Notes: a model not told the origin generated them from the letters alone. A stretch of DNA of 64,000 bases from Flavobacterium sp. SM15 (GCF_022012335.1 NZ_JAKLTO010000004.1:124001-188000); one strand, 5' to 3'; counted from the stretch's first letter, positions 14,828 to 25,171 are shown. Translations and numbers: made by a program.

Positions 14828-16192
14828 TTATTTGATTCCTAATTCCTCAAATTTAGCGACCAATTTAGGATCGGATGGGCGAGGAGCATCTGCAGAAACA
14901 ATTTTTCCGTTTGGATCGATTAAAATGAATCTTGGAATTCCCTCAATGGCATATTCAGTAACAAATTTAGAATTCCAGTCGTTGTCTGCAAACAATTGGA
15001 TTCCTCCTAATTTTTTTTCTTCCACGAATTTTCTCCATTTTTCGTAGTCTTTTTTCGTATCGATGGACAAGCTTACGAATTCAATGTTTTTTCCGTGGTA
15101 TTGCTCTTCAACTTTCTGTAAGCTAGGGATTTCACGACGACAAGGACCACACCAAGTTGCCCAAACATCGATGTAAACATATTTTCCTTTTAAGCTTTCC
15201 AAAGATGTTTTTCCTCCCTTGAAATTCTCATAATCAAATTTAGGAGAAATATTACCCGGAGTTAATGTTTTGATTTTGTTGAATTTAGTAGTAAGTCCTT
15301 CTTTGAATTTTACATCAGTGGAAAGTGCCATGATTTCATTGTAAAGCATTGTTGCATCTGGATTTCCTGCTCCGACTTCGTAAGCTAAATTTTGGATGTG
15401 AGCATTTTTTATTGCAGTACTTTTTACTTTTTTGATTTCAGGTAAAGCCAATTTGTAGGTGTATTCTTCGTTTTCTCCTAATTTAGAGAACAAATCGTTG
15501 TTGAATTTTGTAGCAATAATCTGTTTGTAAGTAGGGGAGAAAAGAAACTCAGCTTCGTTGTCCAAATCAATTTTATTGTCAAATTTCGGAAAGCTTTCAG
15601 AAGGTTTAAATCCTTCAATTTTAGCATAATGCGCATGATATTCAGGATAGTTTAATAGTTGAAGCTGTTCGAAGTAACCAATACTTCTCAATTCATTTTT
15701 CTTGAAATTTTCATCTGTAATTTTAGATTTGTTAAGAAAATCCACTAAGGTAGTTTTGGTTTCTTTTACTTTGACCAAGAATGCGTTTTCATCCAAAGCA
15801 TAAAACTCCTGCGGGTTGCCAACTAATTTGTTTGCTAATGTAGATTTTTCAAAAAGGTATTGATTTTCAGTGCTTCCGGCTCCGCTGTATTTTAAAGATG
15901 CGGCAAAATTTTTATCATCTGCATTAATTACCAGTTTTGTTCCTTTGGCTAAAAATAAAGAAGAACGATTGTTTTTTGTAGCAAAATTGTATGCACCGGA
16001 ATAATCAATCTGAAATGTTTCAGAAAATGATCCGTCGGGTTTTAAAGTGATTTCTTTTTCAAAAGATTCTCCTTTAATTCTCAGTTTTCCGTCCTCTGTG
16101 TTGGCGATTTTTCCTGAGATTGTGATGGTTTCCTTTGGTGTTGTGAATGAAGCCAAAAGAACAGCCAGGATCAGGTAAAGTGTGTTTTTCAT
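14828..16192 (-). CDS. TlpA-like thiol-disulfide oxidoreductase with a DUF4369-type N-terminus
   Basis: A 454-residue exported protein with signal peptide MKNTLYLILAVLLASFTTPK. A small beta-sandwich typical of DUF4369 follows (TISGKIANTEDGKLRIKGES), then a helical middle region. The thioredoxin fold has WCGPC at residues 347-351 and YEKWRKFVEEKKLGG beyond it. Such proteins keep periplasmic cysteines reduced, often for cytochrome maturation or envelope stress. The physiological partner is unknown. It is a single-gene unit sharing a terminator with nnrD. Confidence 0.9.
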   Translation of the reverse strand: MKNTLYLILAVLLASFTTPKETITISGKIANTEDGKLRIKGESFEKEITLKPDGSFSETFQIDYSGAYNFATKNNRSSLFLAKGTKLVINADDKNFAASLKYSGAGSTENQYLFEKSTLANKLVGNPQEFYALDENAFLVKVKETKTTLVDFLNKSKITDENFKKNELRSIGYFEQLQLLNYPEYHAHYAKIEGFKPSESFPKFDNKIDLDNEAEFLFSPTYKQIIATKFNNDLFSKLGENEEYTYKLALPEIKKVKSTAIKNAHIQNLAYEVGAGNPDATMLYNEIMALSTDVKFKEGLTTKFNKIKTLTPGNISPKFDYENFKGGKTSLESLKGKYVYIDVWATWCGPCRREIPSLQKVEEQYHGKNIEFVSLSIDTKKDYEKWRKFVEEKKLGGIQLFADNDWNSKFVTEYAIEGIPRFILIDPNGKIVSADAPRPSDPKLVAKFEELGIK

Positions 16193-16269
16193 GTTAAGTA
16201 GTTTTTTAGTTGCCCAAATGTAGAAAAATTACCTGATAAAATTTCATAACGAAATACTAATAAATATGC

Positions 16270-16300
16270 TTGCTTTTTAGCGCGTTTTTACGGAATTTTG
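16270..16300 (+). promoter_or_regulatory. Promoter of hutH
   Basis: TTG at 16270-16272, a 20-bp spacer and GAATTTTG at 16293-16300, one mismatch from TAnnTTTG. Because the box ends at 16300, the in-frame TTG at 16298 cannot be the start, which supports ATG 16322. Confidence 0.5.
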
Positions 16301-16321
16301 GCACGCAAACCAACAACTAAA

Positions 16322-17830
16322 ATGGAAACAGTACATTATATCAGTTCCGATGTTTTTTCTCTGGAACTGCTTCATGAAATTATTTCTCAGAATTTTACCC
16401 TTGAACTTTCAGAAGAAGCGCGCGTAAACATTGAAAAATGCCGTTCGTACCTTGATAAAAAAATGGAAACACATAACGAGCCGATTTACGGAATCAACAC
16501 TGGTTTCGGATCGCTTTGTAATGTGAAAATTTCCAATGAAAACCTTTCTCAGCTTCAGGAAAATTTAATGAAATCGCACGCTTGCGGAACCGGAGACGAA
16601 GTTCCTCATGAGATCGTGAAAATCATGCTTTTGCTGAAAATCAAATCGTTGAGTTATGGTAATTCAGGTGTGCAATTGGCAACCGTTGAACGTTTGATTG
16701 ATTTCTATAATAATGATATTTTACCGGTTGTTTACACGCAAGGTTCTTTAGGAGCATCGGGTGATTTGGCGCCACTTGCTCATTTATGTTTGCCGTTGAT
16801 TGGTGAAGGTGAAGTTTACGCCGATGGATTCCGTCAGCCGGCGATGAAAGTGTTGGAGAAAAACGGATGGAAACCAATTACACTTCAGTCGAAAGAAGGT
16901 TTAGCGTTACTAAACGGAACACAGTTCATGAGTTCTTACGGATGTTATATCTTATTAAAAGCTTGTAAATATTCTTATTTGGCGGATGTAATCGGGGCAA
17001 TTTCTTTAGAAGGTTTCGACGGAAGAATCGATCCTTTCAATGAATTGATCCACATCGTTCGTCCGCACAAAGGCCAAATTAATACTGCAAGACGTTTCAA
17101 TGAATTGTTAGAGGATAGTGAAATTATTGCACGTCCGAAAGCGCATGTTCAGGATCCTTATTCGTTCCGTTGTATCCCGCAAGTGCATGGTGCTTCGAAA
17201 GATACGATCGATTATGTAAAGAAAGTATTTAAAACGGAAATCAATTCTGTAACTGATAACCCGAACATTTTTATTGGCGAAGATTTAATTGTTTCGGGAG
17301 GTAATTTCCATGGACAACCGTTAGCGTTAGCATTAGATTTCTTAGGAATCGCTTTAGCAGAATTAGGAAGCATTTCCGAAAGAAGAACCTACCAGTTGAT
17401 TTCCGGTTTAAGAGAATTACCGGCATTTTTGGTGAGTAATCCAGGTTTGAATTCCGGATTTATGATTCCTCAATATACAGCTGCAAGTATCGTAAGTCAG
17501 AACAAACAATTGGCTACGCCGGCAAGTATCGATAGTATAGTTTCTTCTAACGGGCAGGAAGACCATGTGAGTATGGGAGCAAACGGAGCGACCAAATGTT
17601 TGAAAATTATGGAGAATCTCGAGCGAATTCTAGCTATCGAATTAATGAATGCTTCTCAAGCTATTGAATTCAGAAGACCTTTAAAATCTAGTGAGTTTAT
17701 TGAAACATTCTTGAAATCGTACAGAGAAGAAGTTCCGCTAGTTGAAGAAGACAGAATCCTTCATTACGACATTGAAAAATCAATTGCTTTCTTAAACAGT
17801 TTACAACTGGATAATGAAGTTTTAGAATAA
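16322..17830 (+). CDS. hutH: Histidine ammonia-lyase family protein
   Basis: 502 residues from ATG 16322. GSLGASGDLAPLAH holds the Ala-Ser-Gly triad that forms the MIO prosthetic group. INTGFGSL and LMKSHACGTG line the active site. QEDHVSMG, with the glutamate typical of histidine rather than phenylalanine lyases, favours histidine as substrate (to urocanate plus ammonia). No hutU, hutI or hutG genes flank it, so either the pathway is split or the lyase has another role, such as aryl-polyene or cinnamate chemistry. A terminator follows at 17833-17861. Confidence 0.85.
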   Translation: METVHYISSDVFSLELLHEIISQNFTLELSEEARVNIEKCRSYLDKKMETHNEPIYGINTGFGSLCNVKISNENLSQLQENLMKSHACGTGDEVPHEIVKIMLLLKIKSLSYGNSGVQLATVERLIDFYNNDILPVVYTQGSLGASGDLAPLAHLCLPLIGEGEVYADGFRQPAMKVLEKNGWKPITLQSKEGLALLNGTQFMSSYGCYILLKACKYSYLADVIGAISLEGFDGRIDPFNELIHIVRPHKGQINTARRFNELLEDSEIIARPKAHVQDPYSFRCIPQVHGASKDTIDYVKKVFKTEINSVTDNPNIFIGEDLIVSGGNFHGQPLALALDFLGIALAELGSISERRTYQLISGLRELPAFLVSNPGLNSGFMIPQYTAASIVSQNKQLATPASIDSIVSSNGQEDHVSMGANGATKCLKIMENLERILAIELMNASQAIEFRRPLKSSEFIETFLKSYREEVPLVEEDRILHYDIEKSIAFLNSLQLDNEVLE

Positions 17831-17832
17831 AC

Positions 17833-17861
17833 AAAAAGCCTCTTAATTGAGGCTTTTTTTA
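17833..17861. terminator. Terminator shared by hutH and the DUF1304 gene
   Basis: AAAAAGCCTC and GAGGCTTTTT around a TTAATT loop, followed by a T-run on both strands. Confidence 0.9.
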
Positions 17862-18224
17862 TTTCATAAAATGAATGCTGATTATTGCCAGTAATGCCGG
17901 AACAGACTGAACATAAAAAATAGACTTCTGAACCGTAATCGCTCCATAAACTCCAGCTATAAAAACACAGCTTAAGAAAAACAACGCAACATGAAAACTC
18001 CAATAATGATCACAAATCAGGAGCGACCAGATCAAACCTGCGGCTAAAAAACCATTATACAATCCTTGATTTCCTGCCATTTGTTTTGTTTTTTCAAACA
18101 TTTCATCGGGTACTTTTTTGAATACTTTTTTTGCGCGGGTTGTCCAGGCAAACATTTCAAGCCAAACAATATAAAGGTGGATAAAAGCCACAAAGCAGAT
18201 AAGAATTTTAGAGATAATTGTCAT
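17859..18224 (-). CDS. DUF1304 family membrane protein
   Basis: 121 residues with four hydrophobic segments. The features of DUF1304 are present: FVAFIHLYIVWLEMFAW at the start, then NQGLYNGFLAAGLIW and a C-terminal GVYGAITVQKSIFYVQSVPA. It is an inner-membrane protein of unknown activity. It lies 27 bp downstream of the O-methyltransferase gene on the same strand and is probably co-transcribed with it. Confidence 0.88.
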   Translation of the reverse strand: MTIISKILICFVAFIHLYIVWLEMFAWTTRAKKVFKKVPDEMFEKTKQMAGNQGLYNGFLAAGLIWSLLICDHYWSFHVALFFLSCVFIAGVYGAITVQKSIFYVQSVPALLAIISIHFMK

Positions 18225-18251
18225 GTGAATTATTGTTTAGGATTTTATGTT

Positions 18252-19304
18252 TTATTTATAAGCAATTGCCGCACTTGTTGGGCCAGCCAAATGAATAATT
18301 TCTACTTTTTTGAAACCTGCTTCTTTGGCCCATGATTCGAAATCGGCTCCGGTAAAATCGAAAGCTACTCCAAATTCAATCAGCATATTAAGAGACATCA
18401 TTAATCCAAAAGTGCTTTTTCTGCGGTCATCGTCGATAAGGGATTCAATTGCAACGAAAGCACCACCTTCAGGCAAGGCATTATAAGCTTTTTTGATCAG
18501 CATTTTTTTGTTTTCAAGATCCCAATCGTGTAAAATCATGCCCATTGTAATGATGTCGGCTTTAGGGAATTCATCGGTAAAAAAATTGATGATTCCCGAT
18601 TTTACTTTGTCGGTTACTCCATGTGCTGCAATAGTTTCATTGGTGATAGGAGTAACTTGTGGTAAATCTAGCGAGGTACAGTTCATATGTGGATTATGTT
18701 TGGCAACCTGAATAGAAAGGATTCCGGCTGCACCTCCAATATCACAAAGGGTTTGGTAAGGAGAAAAATCAAACGTATTGGCAAAGGCAACATAATTTCC
18801 AGTTGAAATACCAGACATAGCGTGAATAAATTGTTTCAGGCGAGCCGGATCGGAATACAATTCATCAAACATAGATTTTCCGTTACGCTTTAACTCGTTT
18901 TGTGGCCTGCCGGTTAAAAGCGCGTCGTCTAAATCTGCCCAAAATCGGAACAAACGATCATTTGCCATCTCAAGAATCCCACCTACATAAGAAGGTTTGT
19001 TTTTGTCCAAAAAAAGTTCGGTTTCTTCTGTGTTGCTGTATTCGGCGGTTTCAAGTAATCCGGTTCGGTTTAAAAAGCCTAAAGAAACTAGACCGTCAAG
19101 AAAGTCGTAAACTGCACGGTCACTAAGACCGATTGCTTGCTGAATTTCTTTTCCGCTAAGTTTTTTGTTGCCACCAAGCGAAGTAAATACACCGAGTTTA
19201 ACCGCGGATAATAAAGCTTTTGATGAAAAAAAAGCCATTCCGGTTTCAATGATGCGGGCAGGGGTGATTTGGGTTTGAACTGCAGTTGATGTTTCCATGC
19301 TCAT
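18252..19304 (-). CDS. SAM-dependent O-methyltransferase (plant/bacterial OMT-like)
   Basis: 350 residues. An N-terminal winged-helix dimerisation domain (about 15-105) shows KLGVFTSLG and GLSDRAVYDFLDGLVSLGFL. The SAM-binding Rossmann domain has CDIGGAAGILSIQVAKHNP near 188-206, and the catalytic-histidine region is MILHDWDLENKK. Relatives methylate hydroxyls of small aromatic or isoprenoid-type compounds. The substrate is unknown, with no biosynthetic cluster around it. An alternative start two codons in (METSTAV) is equally plausible. Confidence 0.88.
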   Translation of the reverse strand: MSMETSTAVQTQITPARIIETGMAFFSSKALLSAVKLGVFTSLGGNKKLSGKEIQQAIGLSDRAVYDFLDGLVSLGFLNRTGLLETAEYSNTEETELFLDKNKPSYVGGILEMANDRLFRFWADLDDALLTGRPQNELKRNGKSMFDELYSDPARLKQFIHAMSGISTGNYVAFANTFDFSPYQTLCDIGGAAGILSIQVAKHNPHMNCTSLDLPQVTPITNETIAAHGVTDKVKSGIINFFTDEFPKADIITMGMILHDWDLENKKMLIKKAYNALPEGGAFVAIESLIDDDRRKSTFGLMMSLNMLIEFGVAFDFTGADFESWAKEAGFKKVEIIHLAGPTSAAIAYK

Positions 19305-19379
19305 TTTAAATTTTTGTTATGAAAAAAAGTAGGATAAAACGACTGAGGCAAAACAAACCTAAAAACCTAAATTTAGGAA

Positions 19380-19571
19380 TTATTTTTTAAAAAGACCGTT
19401 CGGATTTTGATCGTTATAAATTTTGAGGATCATTTTAATTCCAGCAATTGCTAGGAAAAACATTCCGAAAATCAATAAGATTGTAGCGTACGGCCAGTGC
19501 ATAATTTTGGATAAAAATCCAAAGGAAGCTATTATTAAGCCTAAAATAAAGAAAGTACGAATGCTTTTCAT
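19380..19571 (-). CDS. Small GldL-like two-helix membrane protein
   Basis: 63 residues with two transmembrane helices. The segment FGFLSKIMHWPYATILLIFG resembles the N-terminal membrane part of the gliding/T9SS motor protein GldL, but the cytoplasmic GldL domain is missing, so this is a stand-alone mini-version of unknown role. It ends in NPNGLFKK. It lies 7 bp downstream of the SRPBCC gene. A small CCTAAATTTAGG palindrome (19367-19378) after its stop may be a terminator. Confidence 0.7.
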   Translation of the reverse strand: MKSIRTFFILGLIIASFGFLSKIMHWPYATILLIFGMFFLAIAGIKMILKIYNDQNPNGLFKK

Positions 19572-19578
19572 GGTAGTT

Positions 19579-20007
19579 TTAATTTCGTTGTTCGAAAGGG
19601 GTGATTATGCCTTCTTCGAGATATTGTTTCATCTGTCGTAACAAATTAGCCCAGCAATAACTTGCAATCCTGAATTCCTGGTTAACATTTTCCCAACCCG
19701 AATGATAAAATTCCACATAAGTTACGTTCGGTTTTATCTCTTTTAATTTAAACCCGAAACTTGTTGGGAGCCACTCCGCCATTGCGTGGGTTATTTTATA
19801 TTCAATATCTTCATTGATTATGAATTTGGAAATTTTTGCAAACCAATTGTACTGTTCGGCAAAATACAGATTGTATTCTTCATTTAGTTCAGGATTTCCA
19901 CTGCAACGTAACGTCCACCAGTTGTTTAGCCCTTCAGGAGTACTGATTGCTTCAAAAACACGTTCTTTTGTTGCATTGATTGTGAAATCGTGATAAATGG
20001 TTGCCAT
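19579..20007 (-). CDS. SRPBCC/AHSA1 domain protein
   Basis: 142 residues from the ATG at 20007. A hydrophobic-pocket START-like fold is suggested by ATKERVFEAISTPEGLNNWW at the start and YVEFYHSGW later, both AHSA1/polyketide-cyclase hallmarks. The ligand is unknown. A longer frame from 20037 would overlap the TMEM175 gene by 26 bp; the shorter start leaves a 4-bp gap and keeps the family N-terminus. Confidence 0.85.
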   Translation of the reverse strand: MATIYHDFTINATKERVFEAISTPEGLNNWWTLRCSGNPELNEEYNLYFAEQYNWFAKISKFIINEDIEYKITHAMAEWLPTSFGFKLKEIKPNVTYVEFYHSGWENVNQEFRIASYCWANLLRQMKQYLEEGIITPFEQRN

Positions 20008-20011
20008 AATT

Positions 20012-20590
20012 CTATTCTGAATCAATAAGTTTTTCAATGCGATTATCAGGAATCAACCACATTAATGCTACCAAAATGTAGATTATTCCAGAAATAACAG
20101 TGTTAAAGTTAGCACTAATAATTCCGATTGTGTACAAAACAGGAGACATTTTACCTTTAAAATCACTCCCGATTGCTTGTGAAAGTACCGAATCGGGACC
20201 GTGTTTTTTTAAAATTTGTGATTGAAGTATGTAGTAAGCTATTGCAGCCATCAATAACATTATCCCGTACAACATCATTGGGGTTTTTGCAAATTGGGTT
20301 TCTCCAATCCAAGCGGTGGTAAAAGGTACTAAGGAAAGCCAAAACAGAAGATGTAGGTTGGCCCACAAGATAGCACCAGAAATTCGCTTTACCGTATGCA
20401 TCATGTGATGGTGATTATTCCAGTATATTCCAACATAGATGAAACTCATCAGGTAGCTTAGGAATTTAGGAAATAATGGTTTTAAGGATTCAAAGTCGAT
20501 CCCTTCCGGTATTTTGAATTCCAACACCATGATGGTAATGATAATGGCTAAAACTCCGTCACTGAAGGCTTCTAGTCGGTTTTTATTCAT
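20012..20590 (-). CDS. TMEM175 family potassium channel-like protein
   Basis: 192 residues with about six membrane helices. The first helix, RLEAFSDGVLAIIITIMVLE, carries the FSDG signature of the TMEM175/DUF1211 family, whose bacterial members are potassium-selective channels. A second family feature is YWNNHHHMMHTV. It sits in the inner membrane. It begins 3 bp after the DUF421 gene ends and stops 4 bp before the SRPBCC start, so the four small genes from 21094 to 19380 form one operon. Confidence 0.9.
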   Translation of the reverse strand: MNKNRLEAFSDGVLAIIITIMVLEFKIPEGIDFESLKPLFPKFLSYLMSFIYVGIYWNNHHHMMHTVKRISGAILWANLHLLFWLSLVPFTTAWIGETQFAKTPMMLYGIMLLMAAIAYYILQSQILKKHGPDSVLSQAIGSDFKGKMSPVLYTIGIISANFNTVISGIIYILVALMWLIPDNRIEKLIDSE

Positions 20591-20593
20591 AAA

Positions 20594-21094
20594 TCAGCTT
20601 AAGGATTTGTGCGTTCTCTTTTTATGATGGGTCTGTCTTAACTCATTTTCCCCGGAAATAATACTGATGTTTCCATCAATTTCCAACATTGCCAATTTTA
20701 CGTCTTTGTAATATTCCACGCCGTGTTCGCGCATGGCTTCTTGTAATTCGTCGGCAGTGATTCCTAATTGGGCAAGTGTTTTGAATTCCGCTTTTCCATT
20801 GTGAATTAAAATTTGAGGTTTATCATGAATTAACTCACTTACGGATTTGTATTTGAACATCAGTCTTTTTAGTAAGAAGTTGATCAGAAACAAAACAAAA
20901 GCCGCTGTCAATCCACCCCAAAGGCTCGTGTCACTGCCAACCATTGCGTTTTGTACCGAATTGCTAATCAGTAAAATAAGAATAACATCGGAAGTGTTGA
21001 GTTGGGAGAGTTCCTTCTTGCCAAAAATCCGCAAAGCGATAACCATAAAGAAATAAACAGCTACACTTCGCAGGATTATGTCAAGATATGCGTT
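20594..21094 (-). CDS. YetF-type DUF421 membrane protein
   Basis: 166 residues from ATG 21094. Three N-terminal membrane helices include ALRIFGKKELSQLNTSDVIL and ISNSVQNAMVG, the DUF421 core. A cytoplasmic YetF-like domain follows (KPQILIHNGK, then LGITADELQEAMREHGV). Its function is unclear. A longer frame from 21127 adds a basic stretch with no family support. It appears to be the first gene of the small membrane-protein operon. Confidence 0.88.
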   Translation of the reverse strand, partial: NAYLDIILRSVAVYFFMVIALRIFGKKELSQLNTSDVILILLISNSVQNAMVGSDTSLWGGLTAAFVLFLINFLLKRLMFKYKSVSELIHDKPQILIHNGKAEFKTLAQLGITADELQEAMREHGVEYYKDVKLAMLEIDGNISIISGENELRQTHHKKRTHKSLS

Positions 21095-21177
21095 CATTTT
21101 TAAAGAATTACGAATTATTAATTTCAAAACCGTACACTGAGCCGAGTCGGAGTGTCATTTTCAAATTATCAATTAAA

Positions 21178-22545
21178 TTACTTCCATTTAAAATTCTTTT
21201 CAATCGCTTTAATCATCTCACCGGCGATGTCTTTTTGGGTTGCCCCTTCAATTCCTTCCAAACCAGGTGAGGAATTAACCTCCAATAATAAAGGACCTTT
21301 TGATGAGCGAATGATGTCAACGCCGGCTACTTTTAAATTCATGGCTTTTGCAGCTTTAATGGCAATTCGTTTTTCTTCTGCAGTTACTTTCACGACAGAT
21401 GCTGTTCCGCCTAAGTGGATGTTCGCACGGAATTCTCCCGGAAGTGCTTCACGTTGCATAGCGGCGACTACTTTTCCGTCAACCACAAACAAGCGTAAGT
21501 CTTTACCGTTTGCTTCTTTGATGAATTCCTGAACTAAGATGTTGGCATTTAAACTCTTGAATGCATTAATTACGGATTCTGCAGCTTTTTTGGTTTCCGC
21601 TAAAACGACACCTTTTCCTTGAGTTCCTTCCAGTAATTTTACAATTAGGGGAGAACCACCAACCATTTTAATTAAATCATTTGTATCTAAAGGTGAATTG
21701 GCAAAACCCGTTGTTGGAATGTCAACTCCGTTATTCAGAAGTAATTGCAATGAAAACAATTTATCTCTTGATTGACTGATGGCTGCCGAATTATTCAAAG
21801 CAAATACTTTTAATGCTTCAAATTGACGGGTAAGAGCACAACCATAATACGTCATACTAGGGCGAATTCTCGGAATAACCGCATCAAAATCGTTTAAAAC
21901 ACGGCCGCCTCGATAATGAATTTCAGGCGTGTCGGCATCAAGTTTCATGTAACAGTATTTCAGATTTAGGAAATGCATCTCGTGACCGCGCATTTCTCCC
22001 GCTTCCATAATACGTTTGTTGCTGTATAGTTCCGGATTACTGGCCAATAAACCAATACGTAAACCTTTTTTTGAAGGTTCTTCGCTATAGTAGTATTCTT
22101 TTATTTTTTCAGAAGTAGGTTGTCCTAACAGGTACTTCTGTTCCGGATCGACTAAAATTCTTCCCGACATGGCTTCACGACCTAATAACATTCGGAATCC
22201 CATAGAATCACGATTGGTCAAGGTAAGTTCAACTTCCCAAGTACTTCCGCCAATTTCTAAAGGTGTTCTGATAACATAACGTTGTTCGCGATAGCCGCTC
22301 GAACTCTTTACAACGCGTTTATCTATTAAAAGTGTTTCGCAGTGAATAACCGCTTTTAAGTTATTTTGTATCGGATTGATGTCGAATTTCACCCAACTTT
22401 CACCATTTTTCTCAAAAGGAGTAATGTTAGTAGCGTGAAGAGCTGATGTTTTCGCACCGGAATCTACACGGGCTTTAATTACGGGAATTCCAAGAGAAGG
22501 GAAGGAGCACCATTCTTCGCTCCCTACGATTACTTTGTCCAGCAT
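21178..22545 (-). CDS. Retropepsin-like domain fused to a RimK-type ATP-grasp ligase
   Basis: 455 residues in two parts. Residues 1-140 are the domain once called ATP-dependent zinc protease, now seen as retropepsin-like, with [11 protein letters not shown] (Asp28). Residues 165-455 are a RimK ATP-grasp ligase, with [45 protein letters not shown] and [12 protein letters not shown]. RimK adds glutamates to ribosomal protein S6; related fusions may modify other acceptors. Joining a candidate peptidase with a ligase suggests a write/erase pair, but this is inference. Confidence 0.88.
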   Translation of the reverse strand: MLDKVIVGSEEWCSFPSLGIPVIKARVDSGAKTSALHATNITPFEKNGESWVKFDINPIQNNLKAVIHCETLLIDKRVVKSSSGYREQRYVIRTPLEIGGSTWEVELTLTNRDSMGFRMLLGREAMSGRILVDPEQKYLLGQPTSEKIKEYYYSEEPSKKGLRIGLLASNPELYSNKRIMEAGEMRGHEMHFLNLKYCYMKLDADTPEIHYRGGRVLNDFDAVIPRIRPSMTYYGCALTRQFEALKVFALNNSAAISQSRDKLFSLQLLLNNGVDIPTTGFANSPLDTNDLIKMVGGSPLIVKLLEGTQGKGVVLAETKKAAESVINAFKSLNANILVQEFIKEANGKDLRLFVVDGKVVAAMQREALPGEFRANIHLGGTASVVKVTAEEKRIAIKAAKAMNLKVAGVDIIRSSKGPLLLEVNSSPGLEGIEGATQKDIAGEMIKAIEKNFKWK

Positions 22546-22610
22546 TTTGTAAGTTTTAATAAACTAAAGTACTACTTTTTTCTAAATGCAAAACAAATTT
22601 GCCTAAAAAA

Positions 22611-22635
22611 GAAAAAGCCTACTAATTAGTAGGCT
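22611..22635 (-). terminator. Terminator overlapping the end of clpC
   Basis: A perfect 20-bp palindrome, AGCCTACTAATTAGTAGGCT (22616-22635), includes the clpC stop codon. On the minus strand a T-rich run follows. Confidence 0.85.
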
Positions 22636-25171
22636 CTTCTGCTTTTTTTATGGTGACTTTTAGTTCTTGTTTTTCTTCGTCCAAGTCCATGAAAATTTCA
22701 TCACCCAAGTTTATCTTCGAAGTAATGATCTCTTCAGCCAATTCGTCTTCAACATATTTCTGAATCGCTCTTTTTAATGGTCGGGCTCCGAATTGTTTGT
22801 CAAAACCTTTTTCAGCGATATAGTCTTTTGCTTTTTCTGATAATTTCAATTTGTATCCTAAATCCGCAACGCGCTCATATAATTTGTCCATTTCGATGTC
22901 GATGATTTTGTCGATGTCTTCTTTCTCTAAAGCATTGAAAACAATTACATCATCAATTCGGTTTAAGAATTCTGGAGCAAATGCCTTTTTAAGTGCGTTT
23001 TCGATAATTCCTTTAGAAACTTCGGCTGCTTGAGCCTCTTTTGACGAGGTTCCGAATCCAACTCCGGTTCCAAAATCTTTTAATTGACGCGCTCCAACAT
23101 TGGAGGTCATAATAATAATGGTGTTTCTAAAATCGATTTTACGCCCTAAACTGTCGGTTAAATGTCCGTCGTCTAGAACCTGTAACATCATGTTGAAAAC
23201 GTCCGGATGTGCTTTTTCAATCTCATCTAAAAGTACAACACAATAAGGTTTTCTACGAACTTTTTCGGTTAACTGACCACCTTCTTCATAACCAACATAT
23301 CCCGGAGGAGCTCCAACTAATCTTGAAATCGCGAATTTTTCCATGTATTCACTCATGTCGATACGAACTAACGCATCTTCAGAATCAAATAACTCTTTAG
23401 CAATAACTTTGGCCAATTGCGTTTTACCAACACCGGTCTGACCTAAGAAAATAAATGAACCAATTGGCTTGTTCGGATCTTTCAATCCGGCACGGTTTCT
23501 TTGGATTGATTTAGCAATTTTTAACACTGCTTCGTCTTGCCCAATTACCTTACCTTTAATTAGTTCCGGTAGGTGAGCTAACTTATTACTTTCAGTTTGA
23601 GCAATACGGTTTACAGGGATTCCGGTCATCATGGAAACTACGTCTGCAACGTTGTCTTCAGTAACTGTGATTCTGTTGTTTTTGGAATCTTCTTCCCATT
23701 GTTCCTGAGCGATAGCTAAGTCTTTTTCGATGCGTTTTTCGTCATCACGAAGTTTAGCTGCCTCTTCGTATTTCTGTTTCTTAACTACCGAATTTTTAAG
23801 TTCACGAACTTCTTCCAATTGTTTTTCAAGCTCCAGAATTTGTTTCGGGACATCGATATTGGTAATGTGAACGCGTGAACCAGCTTCGTCTAAAGCATCA
23901 ATGGCTTTGTCCGGCAAGAAACGTTCGGTCATGTAACGGTTGGTCAATTTCACACAAGCCTCAATAGCTTCCGGAGTATAAATTACGTTATGGTGATCTT
24001 CGTATTTATTTTTGATGTTGTTCAGAATGGTAATGGTTTCTTCTACGGAAGTAGGTTCCACGATTACTTTCTGGAAACGTCGTTCCAAAGCACCATCTTT
24101 CTCGATATACTGGCGGTATTCGTCAAGGGTTGTTGCGCCAATACATTGGATTTCTCCACGCGCTAATGCTGGTTTAAACATGTTGGAAGCATCTAGAGAA
24201 CCTGTTGCTCCACCAGCACCAACAATGGTGTGAATCTCGTCAATAAAAAGGATGATGTCGTCGTTTTTTTCCAACTCGTTCATCACGGCTTTCATTCGTT
24301 CTTCAAACTGTCCGCGGTATTTTGTTCCGGCTACTAAACTCGCTAAATCCAAAGTTACCACGCGTTTGTTAAATAAAATACGGGAAACTTTTTTCTGAAT
24401 GATTCGCAAAGCCAAACCTTCCGCAATAGCAGATTTACCAACGCCTGGTTCACCAATTAATAGTGGGTTGTTTTTCTTTCTTCGGCTTAAAATTTGAGAA
24501 ACGCGCTCAATTTCTTTTTCGCGTCCTACTACCGGATCTAATTTTCCTTCTTCGGCTAATTCTGTCAAATCACGACCGAAATTGTCTAAAACCGGTGTTT
24601 TTGATTTTTTATTTGCCTTACCAGCAGCACCCGGATTGTTGAATCCGCCGTCGCGCATACTGTCATCTTGTCCGGAATCATCGTTAAATGACTCGTTCTT
24701 AGGTAAGTTATCGATGTAGTCTTCTTCGTTTGATGTCATAGCTATAAATTGTTCTTTAACAAGTTCGTAGTCAATTTTTAATTTATTCAATAGCTTTGTG
24801 GTTGGGTCGTTCTCGTTTCGGAGAATACACAATAACAAGTGTGCTGTACTAATAGAAGTGCTTTGAAAAACCTTAGCCTCAAGAAATGTTGTGCGCAGTG
24901 CGCGTTCAGCCTGTCGTGTCAAATGCAGGTTTTTCTTTTCTGTGCTTCGGTCTGCATTGGGATTGGGTGGGCTGACAATTTCAATTTTTCGTCGTAAATG
25001 TTCTAAATCTACCGATAAATTATTTAATATATTGATTGCGGTTCCGTTACCATCCCTTAAAATCCCGAGCATTAAATGTTCTGTACCAATGAAGTCGTGC
25101 CCCAGTCGTAAAGCTTCTTCTTTACTATAGGTAATCACATCTTTAACTCTTGGTGAAAAATTATCGTCCAT
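22622..25171 (-). CDS. clpC: ATP-dependent Clp protease ATP-binding subunit ClpC
   Basis: 849 residues. A Clp N domain covers about 1-145. AAA+ module 1 has [18 protein letters not shown]-containing middle domain includes [23 protein letters not shown]+ module 2 has [20 protein letters not shown], followed by the C-terminal D2-small domain. This is the ClpC layout, which unfolds proteins for ClpP in the cytoplasm. The acidic insert around residues 155-190 is common in Flavobacterium. Divergent from gyrA across 263 bp, with no partner such as mcsB. Confidence 0.96.
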   Translation of the reverse strand: MDDNFSPRVKDVITYSKEEALRLGHDFIGTEHLMLGILRDGNGTAINILNNLSVDLEHLRRKIEIVSPPNPNADRSTEKKNLHLTRQAERALRTTFLEAKVFQSTSISTAHLLLCILRNENDPTTKLLNKLKIDYELVKEQFIAMTSNEEDYIDNLPKNESFNDDSGQDDSMRDGGFNNPGAAGKANKKSKTPVLDNFGRDLTELAEEGKLDPVVGREKEIERVSQILSRRKKNNPLLIGEPGVGKSAIAEGLALRIIQKKVSRILFNKRVVTLDLASLVAGTKYRGQFEERMKAVMNELEKNDDIILFIDEIHTIVGAGGATGSLDASNMFKPALARGEIQCIGATTLDEYRQYIEKDGALERRFQKVIVEPTSVEETITILNNIKNKYEDHHNVIYTPEAIEACVKLTNRYMTERFLPDKAIDALDEAGSRVHITNIDVPKQILELEKQLEEVRELKNSVVKKQKYEEAAKLRDDEKRIEKDLAIAQEQWEEDSKNNRITVTEDNVADVVSMMTGIPVNRIAQTESNKLAHLPELIKGKVIGQDEAVLKIAKSIQRNRAGLKDPNKPIGSFIFLGQTGVGKTQLAKVIAKELFDSEDALVRIDMSEYMEKFAISRLVGAPPGYVGYEEGGQLTEKVRRKPYCVVLLDEIEKAHPDVFNMMLQVLDDGHLTDSLGRKIDFRNTIIIMTSNVGARQLKDFGTGVGFGTSSKEAQAAEVSKGIIENALKKAFAPEFLNRIDDVIVFNALEKEDIDKIIDIEMDKLYERVADLGYKLKLSEKAKDYIAEKGFDKQFGARPLKRAIQKYVEDELAEEIITSKINLGDEIFMDLDEEKQELKVTIKKAEEPTN

